A stretch of DNA of 64,000 nucleotides, from the NCBI GenBank assembly GCA_964396265.1, contig CAYNEM010000009.1, forward strand, positions 53,339-117,338, given 5' to 3'. The notes beneath the pieces were generated by a model. It searched no databases and was not told where the DNA came from. It worked only from the letters and a program-made list of their open reading frames with translations. Positions within the stretch are counted from its first letter, which is position 1. Each line of letters starts with the position of its first letter. The position numbers were made by a program, and so were the translations under genes. Origin of the DNA: EA-27 sp964396265 (lineage in GTDB: Archaea > Thermoplasmatota > Thermoplasmata > RBG-16-68-12 > EA-27). Positions 40,901-48,850 of this stretch are shown here, piece by piece.

Positions 40901-41139
40901 GGAGAGGGGAGATCCAGCTCGTCATCAACACGCCGACGAGCTCGAGCGGGGCGCGCCGGGACGGCTACATGATGCGCCGCCTGGCGGTTGACATGGGCAT
41001 CCCGTTCATCACGACGATCCAGGGGGCTGCGGCCGCAGCGGCCGCGATCGCGGAGGTGAAGACCGCGGAGCTGACGGTGAAGTCCCTGCAGGAGTTCGCG
41101 AAGGAGAACGTCCTGACGGCGAAACCCCCACCCGCGTAA
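37912..41139 (+). CDS. carB: carbamoyl-phosphate synthase large subunit
   Basis: A 1075-residue synthetase with two homologous ATP-grasp halves (about 1-550 and 550-935) and the C-terminal MGS allosteric domain (about 936-1075). Each half shows its GSGPIVIGQ/GGGPIRIGQ nucleotide entry, the glycine-rich loops (TLGGAGSG, VLGGRAME) and VEVNPRVSRSS/LEANPRASRTV. The MGS domain has VYITVRDED and the LGLRIYATRGTA stretch that binds UMP or other effectors in bacteria. The start GTG 37912 directly follows the carA TAG, so they are one operon. Confidence 0.97.
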   Translation: MPKRGDIRTAMVIGSGPIVIGQAAEFDYSGSQACRSLREEGIRTVLVNSNPATIQTDPDTADAVYVEPLTVEFLERIIAKERPDGILSGLGGQTALNLCSELAERGILEKYDVELLGTLLHAIQAGEDRERFRTLMLEIGEPIPKSHSAKSVDEAKAVAAGLGYPVIVRAAYTLGGAGSGVAYDEDELERVVAHGLHLSRIRQVLVEESVLGWKEFEYEVMRDRADNCITICNMENLDAMGYHTGESIVVAPAQTLTDRENQMLRNAAIKIIRALQVEGGCNIQFAVHTKTGEYRVIEVNPRVSRSSALASKATGYPIARIAAKIAIGLTLDEIPNPVTKRTLASFEPTLDYVVTKIPRWPFDKFPTVDAKIGTAMKSTGEVMAIGRTMEESIMKAVRSLEIGKSGLEAEPWTDEDLAEELENPTDKRLFAVAEALRRGWPAEKIVDLSGWDAFFVAKMKNLVDLEAEVRANPSSDVVRCAKVSGFGDEYLAILAAKTEEEIRVLRGPCSYKIVDTCGGEFEAATPYYYSTYETATELQPMEGKKVLIVGGGPIRIGQGVEFDNCCVHGIFALEEEGVGALIVNNNPETVSTDFDISDRLFFEPLNLEDVLNIIEQEEPDGVILQFGGQTSVNLAIPLRDALARRALKTKILGTSPESMDIAEDRRKFEGLMGTLGIPQPRAAAGFSFEEVRGLAAGIGYPVLVRPSYVLGGRAMEIVHNEEDLEYYMASAAKVSRQHPVLVDRYLDHATEIDVDAVCDGSDVFIGAIQEHIEEAGVHSGDAACVLPPQTLSDDVMRQIREVTEKVCLALKVIGLVNLQLAEKDGIVYMLEANPRASRTVPYVSKAIGIPLAKVATKVMLGRTLKELGLHGEARISHVAVKAPVFPFQKLPGVDAILGPEMKSTGEVMGIDANLGRSYYKAMLAAGNALPMEGAVYITVRDEDKNAIVPIAAQLASLGLRIYATRGTAAHLREHGVEVTTIYRINENRSPDTLGLMRRGEIQLVINTPTSSSGARRDGYMMRRLAVDMGIPFITTIQGAAAAAAAIAEVKTAELTVKSLQEFAKENVLTAKPPPA

Positions 41140-41177
41140 CCATGGGGAAAGGTTCATCGGGCTGGACGTGGCAATAG

Positions 41178-41594
41178 ATGCGGTTGAAGAATCTCGGCTG
41201 GTTTGCGCTGATCGCGTTCGCGGGTGGCGTGGCACTCCTCGGGTACAGCGTCGCGGTCGGCGAAAGCCAGGCTCATCTCGTCCTCCTCTTCCCGGTGATC
41301 ACCGGAGGCGGTGCGATAGGTCTCGCGGGAATGGCCCTCATCTTCCTCGCACTCTTCCTCGGTTTCTTCTCGTTTGCGCGACTCCCCGCGACCTCGACGT
41401 CCGCGGAAGGACCCGCCGGATCGCCCGCAGCCCCAACGCCGCAGGCTCCTTCCGCCAAGTTTGGCGGCGTCGTGTTCGTCGGCCCCATCCCGATCGTGTT
41501 CGGCTCAAGCCCGAAGATATCGAAGATCATGCTCGTCATCGCGGTGGCCATGACGATCCTGCTCCTCGCATTCTTCCTCCTCGTCCTCGCCTAG
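41178..41594 (+). CDS. DUF131-family membrane protein
   Basis: A 138-residue archaeal protein of the DUF131 (TIGR00304) family. Two N-terminal membrane helices (LGWFALIAFAGGVALLGYSV; GLAGMALIFLALFLGFF), a Pro/Ala linker, the conserved phrase GGVVFVGPIPIVFGSSPK and a last membrane helix at the C-terminus. Role unknown. It lies between carB and serA with its own short gaps and is probably separately transcribed. Confidence 0.82.
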   Translation: MRLKNLGWFALIAFAGGVALLGYSVAVGESQAHLVLLFPVITGGGAIGLAGMALIFLALFLGFFSFARLPATSTSAEGPAGSPAAPTPQAPSAKFGGVVFVGPIPIVFGSSPKISKIMLVIAVAMTILLLAFFLLVLA

Positions 41595-41634
41595 GGCGCA
41601 ATCCTTATGGTACGGCCGTTCGTGCCGCCGTTTC

Positions 41635-42579
41635 GTGAAGGTTCTCGTGACGGACGGCCTCGAGGCGGAGGCTCTCGTTCGCCTAAAGGAACACCACGAA
41701 GTCGATGCGATCGAGACGTCTCCGCAGCAACTCCTCGACCTGATCGGAGGCTATGAGGCGGTGATCGTTCGCGGCCGGACGAAGGTCACGGCGGATGTGA
41801 TCGCGAAGGGGACGAAGCTCCGGGTCATCGCGCGCGCGGGCGTCGGTGTGGACAACATCGACGTCGCCGCCGCGACGAAGCGTCGGATCCCCGTTGTGAA
41901 CGCCCCCGCCGCGAGCACGATCTCGGTCGCCGAGCTCGCCTTGGCTCATATGTTGGCCCTCGCCCGCCACATCCCGCAGGCAGACCGGAGCGTGAAGGCC
42001 GGGAGATGGGACAAGAAGGCGTTCGAGGGCACGGAGCTGTACGGGAAGACGCTCGGCCTTGTGGGCTCGGGGCGGATCGGCGCAGAGGTGGCGTCCCGCG
42101 CGAGGGCGTTCGGCATGCGAGTAATCTCGTATGATCCATATCTACCGCCAAAGGTGGCCGACGAACGCGGAATCCTCCTCACGTCCCTCGAGGCGGTTCT
42201 GCTCGACGCGGATTTCGTCAGCATCCACGCAGCCCTCACGGACGAGACCCGCCACATGATCGGCGCAAAACAGCTCGCACTCATGAAGAAGTCCGCGTAT
42301 CTTGTGAACTGTGCCCGTGGTGAGATCGTCGACGAGTCCGCGCTTGCGGCCGCGGTTCGGAGCCGCGAGATTGCCGGAGCGGCTCTCGACGTGTTCGAGG
42401 CGGAGCCGCCGTCCGGGAGTCCCATCTTGGCGGTGGATCCCGTGTCCCTCACGCCACACTTGGGGGCCTCGACGAAGGAGGCGCAAGTTCGCGTCGGAGA
42501 GACCGTGGCGGGCGATGTCTTGAAAGTGCTCGCGGGTCAAAGGCCGGAGTTCGTCGTGAACCGCGAGGTCTTTTCCTGA
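41635..42579 (+). CDS. serA: D-3-phosphoglycerate dehydrogenase-type 2-hydroxyacid dehydrogenase
   Basis: A 314-residue NAD-dependent enzyme, probably the first step of serine synthesis. The Rossmann loop is LGLVGSGRIGAEVA (about 139-152), with the active-site Arg in VNCARGEIVDE, Glu in ALDVFEAEPP and His in SLTPHLGAST. It ends at the catalytic core: the ACT/ASB regulatory domains of long SerA are missing, so it could be a short SerA or a related hydroxyacid dehydrogenase. The start GTG 41635 is 28 bases after CCTTATGG, so leaderless. Confidence 0.9.
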   Translation: MKVLVTDGLEAEALVRLKEHHEVDAIETSPQQLLDLIGGYEAVIVRGRTKVTADVIAKGTKLRVIARAGVGVDNIDVAAATKRRIPVVNAPAASTISVAELALAHMLALARHIPQADRSVKAGRWDKKAFEGTELYGKTLGLVGSGRIGAEVASRARAFGMRVISYDPYLPPKVADERGILLTSLEAVLLDADFVSIHAALTDETRHMIGAKQLALMKKSAYLVNCARGEIVDESALAAAVRSREIAGAALDVFEAEPPSGSPILAVDPVSLTPHLGASTKEAQVRVGETVAGDVLKVLAGQRPEFVVNREVFS

Positions 42580-42620
42580 TAGGCAGAAGCAGGGAGCTCG
42601 CTGCGGTTCTCGCGGGGACC

Positions 42621-42914
42621 GTGCTCCTCGCATGCTACACGGCCCTCTTTGTTCTCGTTGCGACCACGTCGTTCTGTCTGTTCATGCTCCCCCCACCGCA
42701 TTACTATCTTCCGCAGCGCCTCGTGGCGGCTGGATGCTTGGCGGCGGGGATCCTCTCCATCCTCCGCGCGAACGCGCTCCTTCACCGAGCACCTCTCGAC
42801 GCCCGCGTGGTCGGCTACGGAGCCTTCGCCGTCGTGCTGTTCCTCAGTGCCGGCGTACGGTTCTTTTTCGTGGGATTCATTGGCGGTTGGGCCGTCTGCG
42901 GATACATCCTGTAA
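42621..42914 (+). CDS. small multi-pass membrane protein
   Basis: A 97-residue protein with three predicted membrane helices (ACYTALFVLVATTSFCLFML; LVAAGCLAAGILSIL; GAFAVVLFLSAGVRFFFVGF) and no other feature. The first start codon in frame is GTG 42621; the frame is open back into the serA stop, where CTG or ATA would be the only upstream choices. It probably shares the serA transcript. Family not recognised. Confidence 0.5.
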   Translation: MLLACYTALFVLVATTSFCLFMLPPPHYYLPQRLVAAGCLAAGILSILRANALLHRAPLDARVVGYGAFAVVLFLSAGVRFFFVGFIGGWAVCGYIL

Positions 42915-42929
42915 ATCGTCGAATCCCAT

Positions 42930-43145
42930 TCAGTCCCTGACCTCGGAAGCCAGGACCGTCGCCGCGGCCACCAGCCCCTTGCCGTCTCGCTTCGCTCGTT
43001 TCCTCACACGAGCGATGATCTGGAGGTAGTCCTTGAACAAGCCCCCGTGATTCCGTACGATCCGACCAAGCGCCTTCTCGAACGTCTCGTTTGAATGTTG
43101 GTCCCGCACCGCCTCCCGCAGGAGGTCCGGCGCGGACGCCTTCAC
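42930..43145 (-). CDS. small helical protein coupled to guaAA
   Basis: A 71-residue basic helical protein (SAPDLLREAVRDQHSNETF; EKALGRIVRNHGGLFKDYLQ) without Cys or known motif. The GTG at 43145 overlaps the guaAA stop (GTGA), a coupling that makes a real gene likely even though it is short. It could be a small nucleic-acid or ribosome-binding protein, judged only by charge. It ends 16 bases from the convergent membrane-protein gene. Confidence 0.6.
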   Translation of the reverse strand: MKASAPDLLREAVRDQHSNETFEKALGRIVRNHGGLFKDYLQIIARVRKRAKRDGKGLVAAATVLASEVRD

Positions 43146-43714
43146 CGCCAATCTTCGCACACCTTCAGGAAGTTCTTGAAGATCTCGGACCCGTGCTGAG
43201 TGTCCTCGACCTCCGGGTGGAACTGCAGTCCGAACAGGGGCCGGTCGCTCGCGCGCATCGCCTGGCACGTGCAGTACTCGCTGTGCGCGAGGTTCACGAA
43301 TCCAGGAGGGACGACCGCGACCTCGTCGTTGTGGCTCTCCCAGACCTCGAACGTCTCCGGGAGACCCTCGAAGAGCACGTCCCGGTCCGTGACCACGATC
43401 TGCGCCTTGCCGAACTCCGGGAACTTCGACGGCGCGGCCTTGCCGCCAAAGTGCAGCGCCATGAATTGGTGACCGGCGCAGATCCCGAGGACGGGCACGT
43501 CCGTCTGGTCGAGGTATTCCCAGTTCCGTCCCATGGCCTTCGCGTCGATCCCGACGCGGGGGGCGCCGCCGCTGAGGACGAGGCCCTCCACGGCGCCGAG
43601 CTCCTCGAGTGGAGTCGTGTTCGGGACGATGGCGGTGTCGACGCCGAGGTACTTCAGGACGCGGTATTCGCGGTGCGTCCACTGCCCCCCGTTGTCCACG
43701 ACGACGACGCGCAT
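43142..43714 (-). CDS. guaAA: GMP synthase, glutamine amidotransferase subunit
   Basis: A 190-residue class I amidotransferase. Archaeal GMP synthase is split, with this subunit supplying ammonia to the ATPase subunit GuaAB for XMP to GMP. The nucleophile Cys is in LGICAGHQFMALHFGG (about residue 79), and the His/Glu pair is in GLQFHPEVEDT. The ATG 43714 is 24 bases after CCTTAAACC, so leaderless. GuaAB is 1.1 kb away on the same strand, with a membrane protein on the other strand in between. Confidence 0.95.
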   Translation of the reverse strand: MRVVVVDNGGQWTHREYRVLKYLGVDTAIVPNTTPLEELGAVEGLVLSGGAPRVGIDAKAMGRNWEYLDQTDVPVLGICAGHQFMALHFGGKAAPSKFPEFGKAQIVVTDRDVLFEGLPETFEVWESHNDEVAVVPPGFVNLAHSEYCTCQAMRASDRPLFGLQFHPEVEDTQHGSEIFKNFLKVCEDWR

Positions 43715-43860
43715 GGGTCAGTAACGGCCCCGGGGTTTAAGGGCTTCGCGCCGCCCTCACGCCAAAGGGCCTTGCAGGGTTCGAAAGCGCCCAGGCGGGG
43801 GGACCTGATTCCCCGAACGTTCATCTACGGAGGCGCCATCCACAGCAGGGAGGGGTGACC

Positions 43861-44814
43861 GTGTACCCGTACCCGTACCAGTATCAGCCCGTTCCCGTTC
43901 CGCCGCCGCAGCCGTCCACGCCGAAGGGCGTCGGCTGGGTCGTCCGCGCGCTCATCCTGTACCTCGTGGCGCTCGTGCTGCTAGCCCTCGCCGCCGTCGT
44001 GTTCGTCGTCATCCTCGCGAACCTTCAGCCCGGGCAGGACATCTTCCAGATGCTCGCCCTCATCCTCCCGGCCCTCGCGCTCGTGATCCCCGCGCTGATC
44101 ATCTCCCTCGTGTGCCTGATCTTCTACCTTGTGGGTTTCGGCTACATGTACCGTGGGCGGAACGAGTTCGGACCCGCCCACGCACGGAACGTCCGCATCG
44201 CGCTCTACCTCCTGATCCTCGCGCTCGTCCTGGGGCTCGCCTCGACCGTGGTGACCACCGCCCTCTCCTTCTTTGCAATCCGGACGGATCCCTTCTCGCA
44301 GACAATCACATTCGACTCCGGGATGTACTACGCGATGCAGGCCACGTCGATCGGGTTCGGGATCGTCATCGCTGCATGCGTCGCGGCCCATTTCGTGCTC
44401 ACGATCCGGGCCCTCGCGAAGCCCCAGCACGAGCGCCTGCTGTACGCCGCCGCGGCGATCGGGACGGCCACCCCCGGCGTCACCGGCGCGGTCCTCCTCT
44501 TGGTCCTCCCCGGATACATCGACAGGCTCGTGAATTCTCCCGGCGGACCGTTTCTGGGGCTAGGGCCGGATTCCGGGTACCCGGGCCTCGCCTCCGCGGC
44601 CATGAACCTCGTCACGATGCTGCTGTTCCTGTTGGCGTTCCGCGGGGCGGAAGCGCGCCTCCGGACCGGGGAGCTCAAGCCCATCCTTCCTCCGCCGCAG
44701 ATGGCGTCGTGGATGCCGGCCCCGGTCGTGCCGTACCCCCCGTATGGGCCGTATGCGCCGCCGGCTCCCATGGCGCCCCCCCAGCAGCCGCCCCCATCGC
44801 CGCCAAGCGCGTAG
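43861..44814 (+). CDS. multi-pass membrane protein with Pro/Tyr-rich ends
   Basis: A 317-residue protein. The N-terminus is Tyr/Pro-rich (YPYPYQYQPVPVPPPQP), then come about six membrane helices (for example VVRALILYLVALVLLALAAV; LALILPALALVIPALIISLV) and a C-terminal tail of PPYGPYAPPAP-type repeats. The layout resembles DUF973/DUF996-type archaeal membrane proteins. The start GTG 43861 follows GGGAGGGG with six bases of spacing; GTG 43855 is inside that site. It separates the two GMP synthase genes, but on the opposite strand. Confidence 0.65.
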   Translation: MYPYPYQYQPVPVPPPQPSTPKGVGWVVRALILYLVALVLLALAAVVFVVILANLQPGQDIFQMLALILPALALVIPALIISLVCLIFYLVGFGYMYRGRNEFGPAHARNVRIALYLLILALVLGLASTVVTTALSFFAIRTDPFSQTITFDSGMYYAMQATSIGFGIVIAACVAAHFVLTIRALAKPQHERLLYAAAAIGTATPGVTGAVLLLVLPGYIDRLVNSPGGPFLGLGPDSGYPGLASAAMNLVTMLLFLLAFRGAEARLRTGELKPILPPPQMASWMPAPVVPYPPYGPYAPPAPMAPPQQPPPSPPSA

Positions 44815-44815
44815 G

Positions 44816-45760
44816 CTATTCCCACTCGACCGTCGCGGGCGGCTTGTTGGTCACATCGTAGGCAACGCGGTTCACGCCAGGGTTCTCGTTCGTGATCCGT
44901 ACGGAGATCCGGTCGAGCACATCGTGCGGGATTTTCGAGTACCGGCCGCTCATTCCATCGATCGACTCGATCGCTCGGACCGCGACCGTCCATCCGTAGA
45001 CGCGCAAATCCCCCTGGACGCCGACCGTGCGCGTCGGGAGGATCACCGCGAAGTACTGCCAGGGTAGGCTCATCTTCCCCGCCTTGGCGGCGGCCTCGAA
45101 TTCCTCCTCCACGATTGCGCACGCGTTCCGAACGATGTCGACCTTCTCTCGCGTGACCTCGCCGAGACAGCGCACCGCCAAACCCGGACCGGGGAACGGC
45201 TGGCGCTCCGCGACGCGGAGGCCGAGCGCCCGCGCGACCTTTCGGACCTCGTCCTTGTACAGGTCCCGCAGAGGCTCGACCAAGGTGAGGGACATTACGT
45301 CCGGGAGCCCCCCCACGTTGTGGTGGCTCTTGATCCGGTCCCTCAGCTGCCCGCCGCTCTCGATCCAATCCGGGGCGATCGTCCCCTGGACGAGGATGCC
45401 GGCGCCGAACGTCTTCGCCTCTCGCTCGAAGATGTCGATGAACTTGGCGCCGATGACCTTCCGCTTCTTCTCCGGGTCCTCGATGCCCCCGAGCGCCGCA
45501 AAGAACTCGTCGCCCGCGTGGACGATCCGGTGGCGCACGTTCATCTCCTTGAGGGTGCGGTCGACGTCCTCGACCTCGCCCTTCCGCATGAGGCCGGTGT
45601 CGACGAATACCGCCAGGAGTTCCGCCCCGAGCGCCCTGCTCGCAAGGATCGCCGCGACCGTGCTGTCCACCCCGCCGCTGGCGGCCAGGATCGCCCGTCC
45701 CTTGATCTGGGCGCGCAGGTCCTCGACGGATTGCGCGATGAACTTCCCCGGATCGAACAC
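44816..45760 (-). CDS. guaAB: GMP synthase, ATP-pyrophosphatase subunit
   Basis: A 314-residue subunit that adenylates XMP and uses ammonia from GuaAA to make GMP. The PP-loop LAASGGVDSTVAAILAS is at about residues 25-41, with GTIAPDWIESGG, IKSHHNVGGLP, EPLRDLYKDEVR and RQPFPGPGLAVR following, and the C-terminal dimerisation domain ends VEWE as usual. The start GTG 45760 is set by TTCTTATCG about 27 bases upstream, giving a leaderless mRNA. A longer frame upstream only mirrors purE. Confidence 0.95.
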   Translation of the reverse strand: MFDPGKFIAQSVEDLRAQIKGRAILAASGGVDSTVAAILASRALGAELLAVFVDTGLMRKGEVEDVDRTLKEMNVRHRIVHAGDEFFAALGGIEDPEKKRKVIGAKFIDIFEREAKTFGAGILVQGTIAPDWIESGGQLRDRIKSHHNVGGLPDVMSLTLVEPLRDLYKDEVRKVARALGLRVAERQPFPGPGLAVRCLGEVTREKVDIVRNACAIVEEEFEAAAKAGKMSLPWQYFAVILPTRTVGVQGDLRVYGWTVAVRAIESIDGMSGRYSKIPHDVLDRISVRITNENPGVNRVAYDVTNKPPATVEWE

Positions 45761-45840
45761 GGCGTCCTCTAAGAGGTTGGAGGTCGATAAGAACCTGCGT
45801 GCGCCGCGTGGGCTCGGCCCGTACAGAACTGTGGACCGGG

Positions 45841-46311
45841 TCACTCCTTCGAGAGCGCCTTGTGGTCCTCGATCACCCACTCCTCGAGCTTCTTGCGATG
45901 CTCGTGGAGCTTCTTCTCCAGTTCCGGGTTCGAGAGCGCAAGGATCTGGATCGCCAGCAGCGCTGCGTTTTCCCCGCGGTCCAGCCCGACCGCCGCGACG
46001 GGGACTCCCGGCGGCATCTGGACGACCGAGAGGAGAGCGTCGAGGTTGATCTTCCCGCTCACGGGGACGCCGATGACGGGCTTCGTCGTGTGGGCAGCGA
46101 TCGCCCCCGGGAGCGCCGCGGAGAGGCCTGCGACCGCGATGATCACCTTGGCGGCGGTTGTCTCCACAAGTTGTTTCAGATGACCGGGCGTCCGGTGCGC
46201 CGAGGCGACCGCGACCTCGTAGCTCACGCCGAACTGGCGGAGCATGTCCCTCGCCTTGTCCCCGACCTCCTTGTCGGACTTGCTCGCGAGGACGAGGAGG
46301 ACGTCGGCCAT
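45841..46311 (-). CDS. purE: PurE, N5-CAIR mutase or AIR carboxylase
   Basis: A 156-residue homo-octameric enzyme of purine synthesis forming CAIR. The fold's signatures are VLLVLASKSDKEV, VASAHRTPGHL (active-site His), AVAGLSAALPGAIAAHT and PVIGVPVSG. Whether it uses N5-CAIR (class I) or CO2 plus AIR (class II) cannot be settled by eye; no PurK is in the window. ATG 46311 is 27 bases after GCTTAATG, leaderless. It lies 80 bases before guaAB on the same strand. Confidence 0.94.
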   Translation of the reverse strand: MADVLLVLASKSDKEVGDKARDMLRQFGVSYEVAVASAHRTPGHLKQLVETTAAKVIIAVAGLSAALPGAIAAHTTKPVIGVPVSGKINLDALLSVVQMPPGVPVAAVGLDRGENAALLAIQILALSNPELEKKLHEHRKKLEEWVIEDHKALSKE

Positions 46312-46395
46312 GAGGCGGCGAACACGGGGGCGACCCCATTAAGCTTTGGAACCACTCCGTAAGTTATTAGACCCCCCGACATCGTCCGAGACGCC

Positions 46396-47253
46396 GTGCG
46401 GCGCCCCACCCAGGTCCTGGCGCTCGGACTCGCCCTCGCCATCTTCCTCGTCTCGATGGCGCCGTCGGCCGCCGCCGATGCCGAGAAGCCGACGTGGAGC
46501 ACCGGCGACTTCTGGGCCTACGAATACACGGGCTCGGCCTTCACCTGGATCAACGGTCCGGGGACGTATCGGATGGAGGTCGTCGGGATCGACACGGTCT
46601 CGATCGGCGGCGCGAGCTACGAGGCCTATCGCCTCCGTCTGACCGTGAACGGGTCTAACGTCGTCCAGTACCACGGGGGCGACGTCTGGTACCGCACGTC
46701 GGACCTTTCGCTCGTCAAGCTCACGTACAACGCGACGGTGACGGTCTTCTTTGAACTCACCGTCATCGTCACCCTTACATACGACCCGCCCGCAGCGATT
46801 CGGTGGCCGCTCGTGACGCAGGACACGTGGACGACGTCTTCGTCCCGGACCGCAGAGACGCAGCTCCCGCCCCTTCCCCCGGTATCCACCCGCACGAACG
46901 TGGACACCAGCTACATCGTCGAAGCCTCCTCGACCGTGACGGTCCCCGCCGGTTCCCTCGAGACCACCCCGCTCCGCGCGCAGTCCGGCGAGCGGTCCAC
47001 TACCTACTGGGCCGCCTCCGCGGGGAACTACGCGCGCAGACAGACTCGTGACGCGAACGACCAAGAGACGTCGTCCGCGGAGCTCACCTCGTTCCGCTAC
47101 TCCCCCGCTCTCTTCGGCCTTCCTCTCATCGTGTGGATTCTCATCCTCGTCCTCCTCATCATCGTCGTGGCGGCGTTCGTATCTCGGGCGCGGCGCCGGC
47201 CGCAGACCCCGATGCCGCCATACATGCCGCCGCAGGGCCCCCCGCGCCAGTAG
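46396..47253 (+). CDS. secreted, membrane-anchored beta-rich protein
   Basis: A 285-residue protein. A signal peptide (VLALGLALAIFLVSMAPSAA, cleavage near AAA-D), a beta-rich, Thr/Ser/Tyr-rich ectodomain and one C-terminal membrane helix (LIVWILILVLLIIVVAAFV) followed by basic and Pro-rich residues. The phrase WSTGDFWAYEYTG near the mature N-terminus is seen in secreted Thermoplasmatota proteins of unknown role. GTG 46396 is about 29 bases after GTTATTAG. It may be a cell-surface protein. Confidence 0.65.
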   Translation: MRRPTQVLALGLALAIFLVSMAPSAAADAEKPTWSTGDFWAYEYTGSAFTWINGPGTYRMEVVGIDTVSIGGASYEAYRLRLTVNGSNVVQYHGGDVWYRTSDLSLVKLTYNATVTVFFELTVIVTLTYDPPAAIRWPLVTQDTWTTSSSRTAETQLPPLPPVSTRTNVDTSYIVEASSTVTVPAGSLETTPLRAQSGERSTTYWAASAGNYARRQTRDANDQETSSAELTSFRYSPALFGLPLIVWILILVLLIIVVAAFVSRARRRPQTPMPPYMPPQGPPRQ

Positions 47254-47300
47254 AGAACGAGTACGCGCGAGTCAGGCCCCCTCATGGGGCAAGAGTCCGC

Positions 47301-47615
47301 TCAGCTCTTCATGATCGCGAGCAGGAACAACCCGATGGCGCCGGCCGCGCCAATTGCAGCCGCGAGAAGGACTCCGATCCCGCCGAGGATTGCATCGAGC
47401 ACGCTCGGGACGAACCCGTCGAGCGGCGAACCCCTCCGGGCGAGGACGACCCACAGGATGCCGATCACGAGTCCCCCGACGAGGAGACCCGCGCCGATCT
47501 TCCGGCTCTTCCCGCTTCCGAAGTAGGCGGTGAACGCCCCAGCGATCAGCAGGATGATGGAGAACGTCATCAGCAGGATGGTCACGAACGTCCCCAGATT
47601 CCACGCATCGATCAT
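47301..47615 (-). CDS. small membrane protein
   Basis: A 104-residue protein with three predicted membrane helices (FVTILLMTFSIILLIAGAFT; GAGLLVGGLVIGILWVVLA; LAAAIGAAGAIGLFLLAIM). The ATG 47615 is preceded by GGAGGGACCGCG, a good ribosome binding site, and lies 11 bases after the stop of the RAM protein, so they form an operon. No family recognised. Confidence 0.6.
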   Translation of the reverse strand: MIDAWNLGTFVTILLMTFSIILLIAGAFTAYFGSGKSRKIGAGLLVGGLVIGILWVVLARRGSPLDGFVPSVLDAILGGIGVLLAAAIGAAGAIGLFLLAIMKS

Positions 47616-47626
47616 CGCGGTCCCTC

Positions 47627-47860
47627 CTAGAATTTGATGCCAGTCAGGGTCTTCGTGTCGATCACGCCGGGGATGGAGCGAATCTTGTCGACGACGACCT
47701 GCCCGAGCACATTGAAGTCGTTGGCCTCGACCTTCGCAATCAGGTCGTACTCCCCGAACAACGGGTGGAGCTCCACAATCTCCTTCACCTTCTGGAGCTC
47801 GTTGTACACCTCGTGCTCCTTGGCCGGAGCCGTCGAGATGAGGACAAAGCCGATGGCCAT
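47627..47860 (-). CDS. stand-alone RAM (Lrp/AsnC ligand-binding) domain protein
   Basis: A 77-residue RAM-fold protein (AIGFVLISTAPAKEHEVYNE; EYDLIAKVEANDFNVLGQV; GVIDTKTLTGIKF) without helix-turn-helix, like the one at 28665 and of the size of archaeal stand-alone RAM proteins. It may sense amino acids and act with a full-length Lrp. The ATG 47860 has AAGGTGA upstream and TTTATGAC lies about 45 bases upstream. It is first in a two-gene operon with a membrane protein. Confidence 0.85.
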   Translation of the reverse strand: MAIGFVLISTAPAKEHEVYNELQKVKEIVELHPLFGEYDLIAKVEANDFNVLGQVVVDKIRSIPGVIDTKTLTGIKF

Positions 47861-47923
47861 CCCTAGGTCACCTTGGCTGCCCGAACCCGTGGATACGTCA
47901 TAAACCTTTCTGGAGGCCGCGGG

Positions 47924-48850
47924 TCAGAATTCCCCCATCCGCCGCGCACGGAGGAGGAGCCCGTCCCAGGCCGGGAGGCGGGTCTGGGTGCCGCGGGCCT
48001 CGACGACGAAGCTCGCCGCGGTGCTTCCGAGGATGCCGCACCGGACCGGGTCATACCCGCGGGCCAGGCCCGCGTAGAAGCCCGCTCGATACGCGTCGCC
48101 CGCCCCGGTCACGTCGAGCACGCGGCGGATCCGTACGCGCGGGATCGCGTGCACGCCGTCCTCCCGCGTCACGACGAGGCTTCCGCGCCGTCCGCGGGTC
48201 ACCACGACCTGGCCCACGTATCGCAGGAGCTGGCGGGGGCTTTCCAGGCCCGCGTACCGGAGCGCCTGGCCGACCTCGGCCTCGTTCCCGAAGAACAGGT
48301 GGGCCATCCGGAGGATACGCATGAACGACGCGCGCGAGTAAGCGTACGAGATCTCCTGCGACGGATCGAACGCGATCGTCTTGCCGAGCCTGGCGGCGAG
48401 TCGCGCGACGCGCTCGTGGTACGCCGGCCGCCCCGTGCCGAGGTGGACGAGCTGCGCGGACCGGACCGTGTGCGCCGGCAGAGGCCGACGATGGGCGTCC
48501 CACATGGGCCCCTGGTCGATTACGGTCGTCTGGTCCCCGTGCGGGTCCGTGAAGATCCACGCGGTCGGGGTGGGTGCCCCGCGGACGCTGCGAAGGTCCT
48601 CCAGGTCCACGCCGTCCCGTTGGAGCGCCTGGCGGTAGGGGGCGGGGAAATCCTCGCCGACGAACGATGCGAGCGCCGTCCTCACGCCGAGGCGGGCGGC
48701 GCAGCGCGCGACGTTGCCTCCCGTGCCGCCAAAGTAGGTGTTGCGGTCCGTCACGCGGACGGAGGTGTCCGGGCGAGGGAGGTTCGGCACGGACAGGATG
48801 TGGTCGAGCACGACGTGGCCGAACACGCCGAGGAAGTTCTTCACCGCCAT
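47924..48850 (-). CDS. PfkB-family carbohydrate/nucleoside kinase
   Basis: A 308-residue ribokinase-fold kinase. The PfkB motifs are both present: GGTGGNVARCAARLG (about 41-55) and DVTGAGDAYRAGFYAG (about 250-265, with the anion hole and catalytic Asp). It is third in an operon behind ahcY and an HAD phosphatase, overlapping the latter by 10 bases. Removal of adenosine from the AhcY reaction would need an adenosine kinase, so nucleoside kinase activity is a reasonable inference, but sugar kinases share the fold. ATG 48850 is used; GTG 48844 would give a GTGA overlap. Confidence 0.85.
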   Translation of the reverse strand: MAVKNFLGVFGHVVLDHILSVPNLPRPDTSVRVTDRNTYFGGTGGNVARCAARLGVRTALASFVGEDFPAPYRQALQRDGVDLEDLRSVRGAPTPTAWIFTDPHGDQTTVIDQGPMWDAHRRPLPAHTVRSAQLVHLGTGRPAYHERVARLAARLGKTIAFDPSQEISYAYSRASFMRILRMAHLFFGNEAEVGQALRYAGLESPRQLLRYVGQVVVTRGRRGSLVVTREDGVHAIPRVRIRRVLDVTGAGDAYRAGFYAGLARGYDPVRCGILGSTAASFVVEARGTQTRLPAWDGLLLRARRMGEF

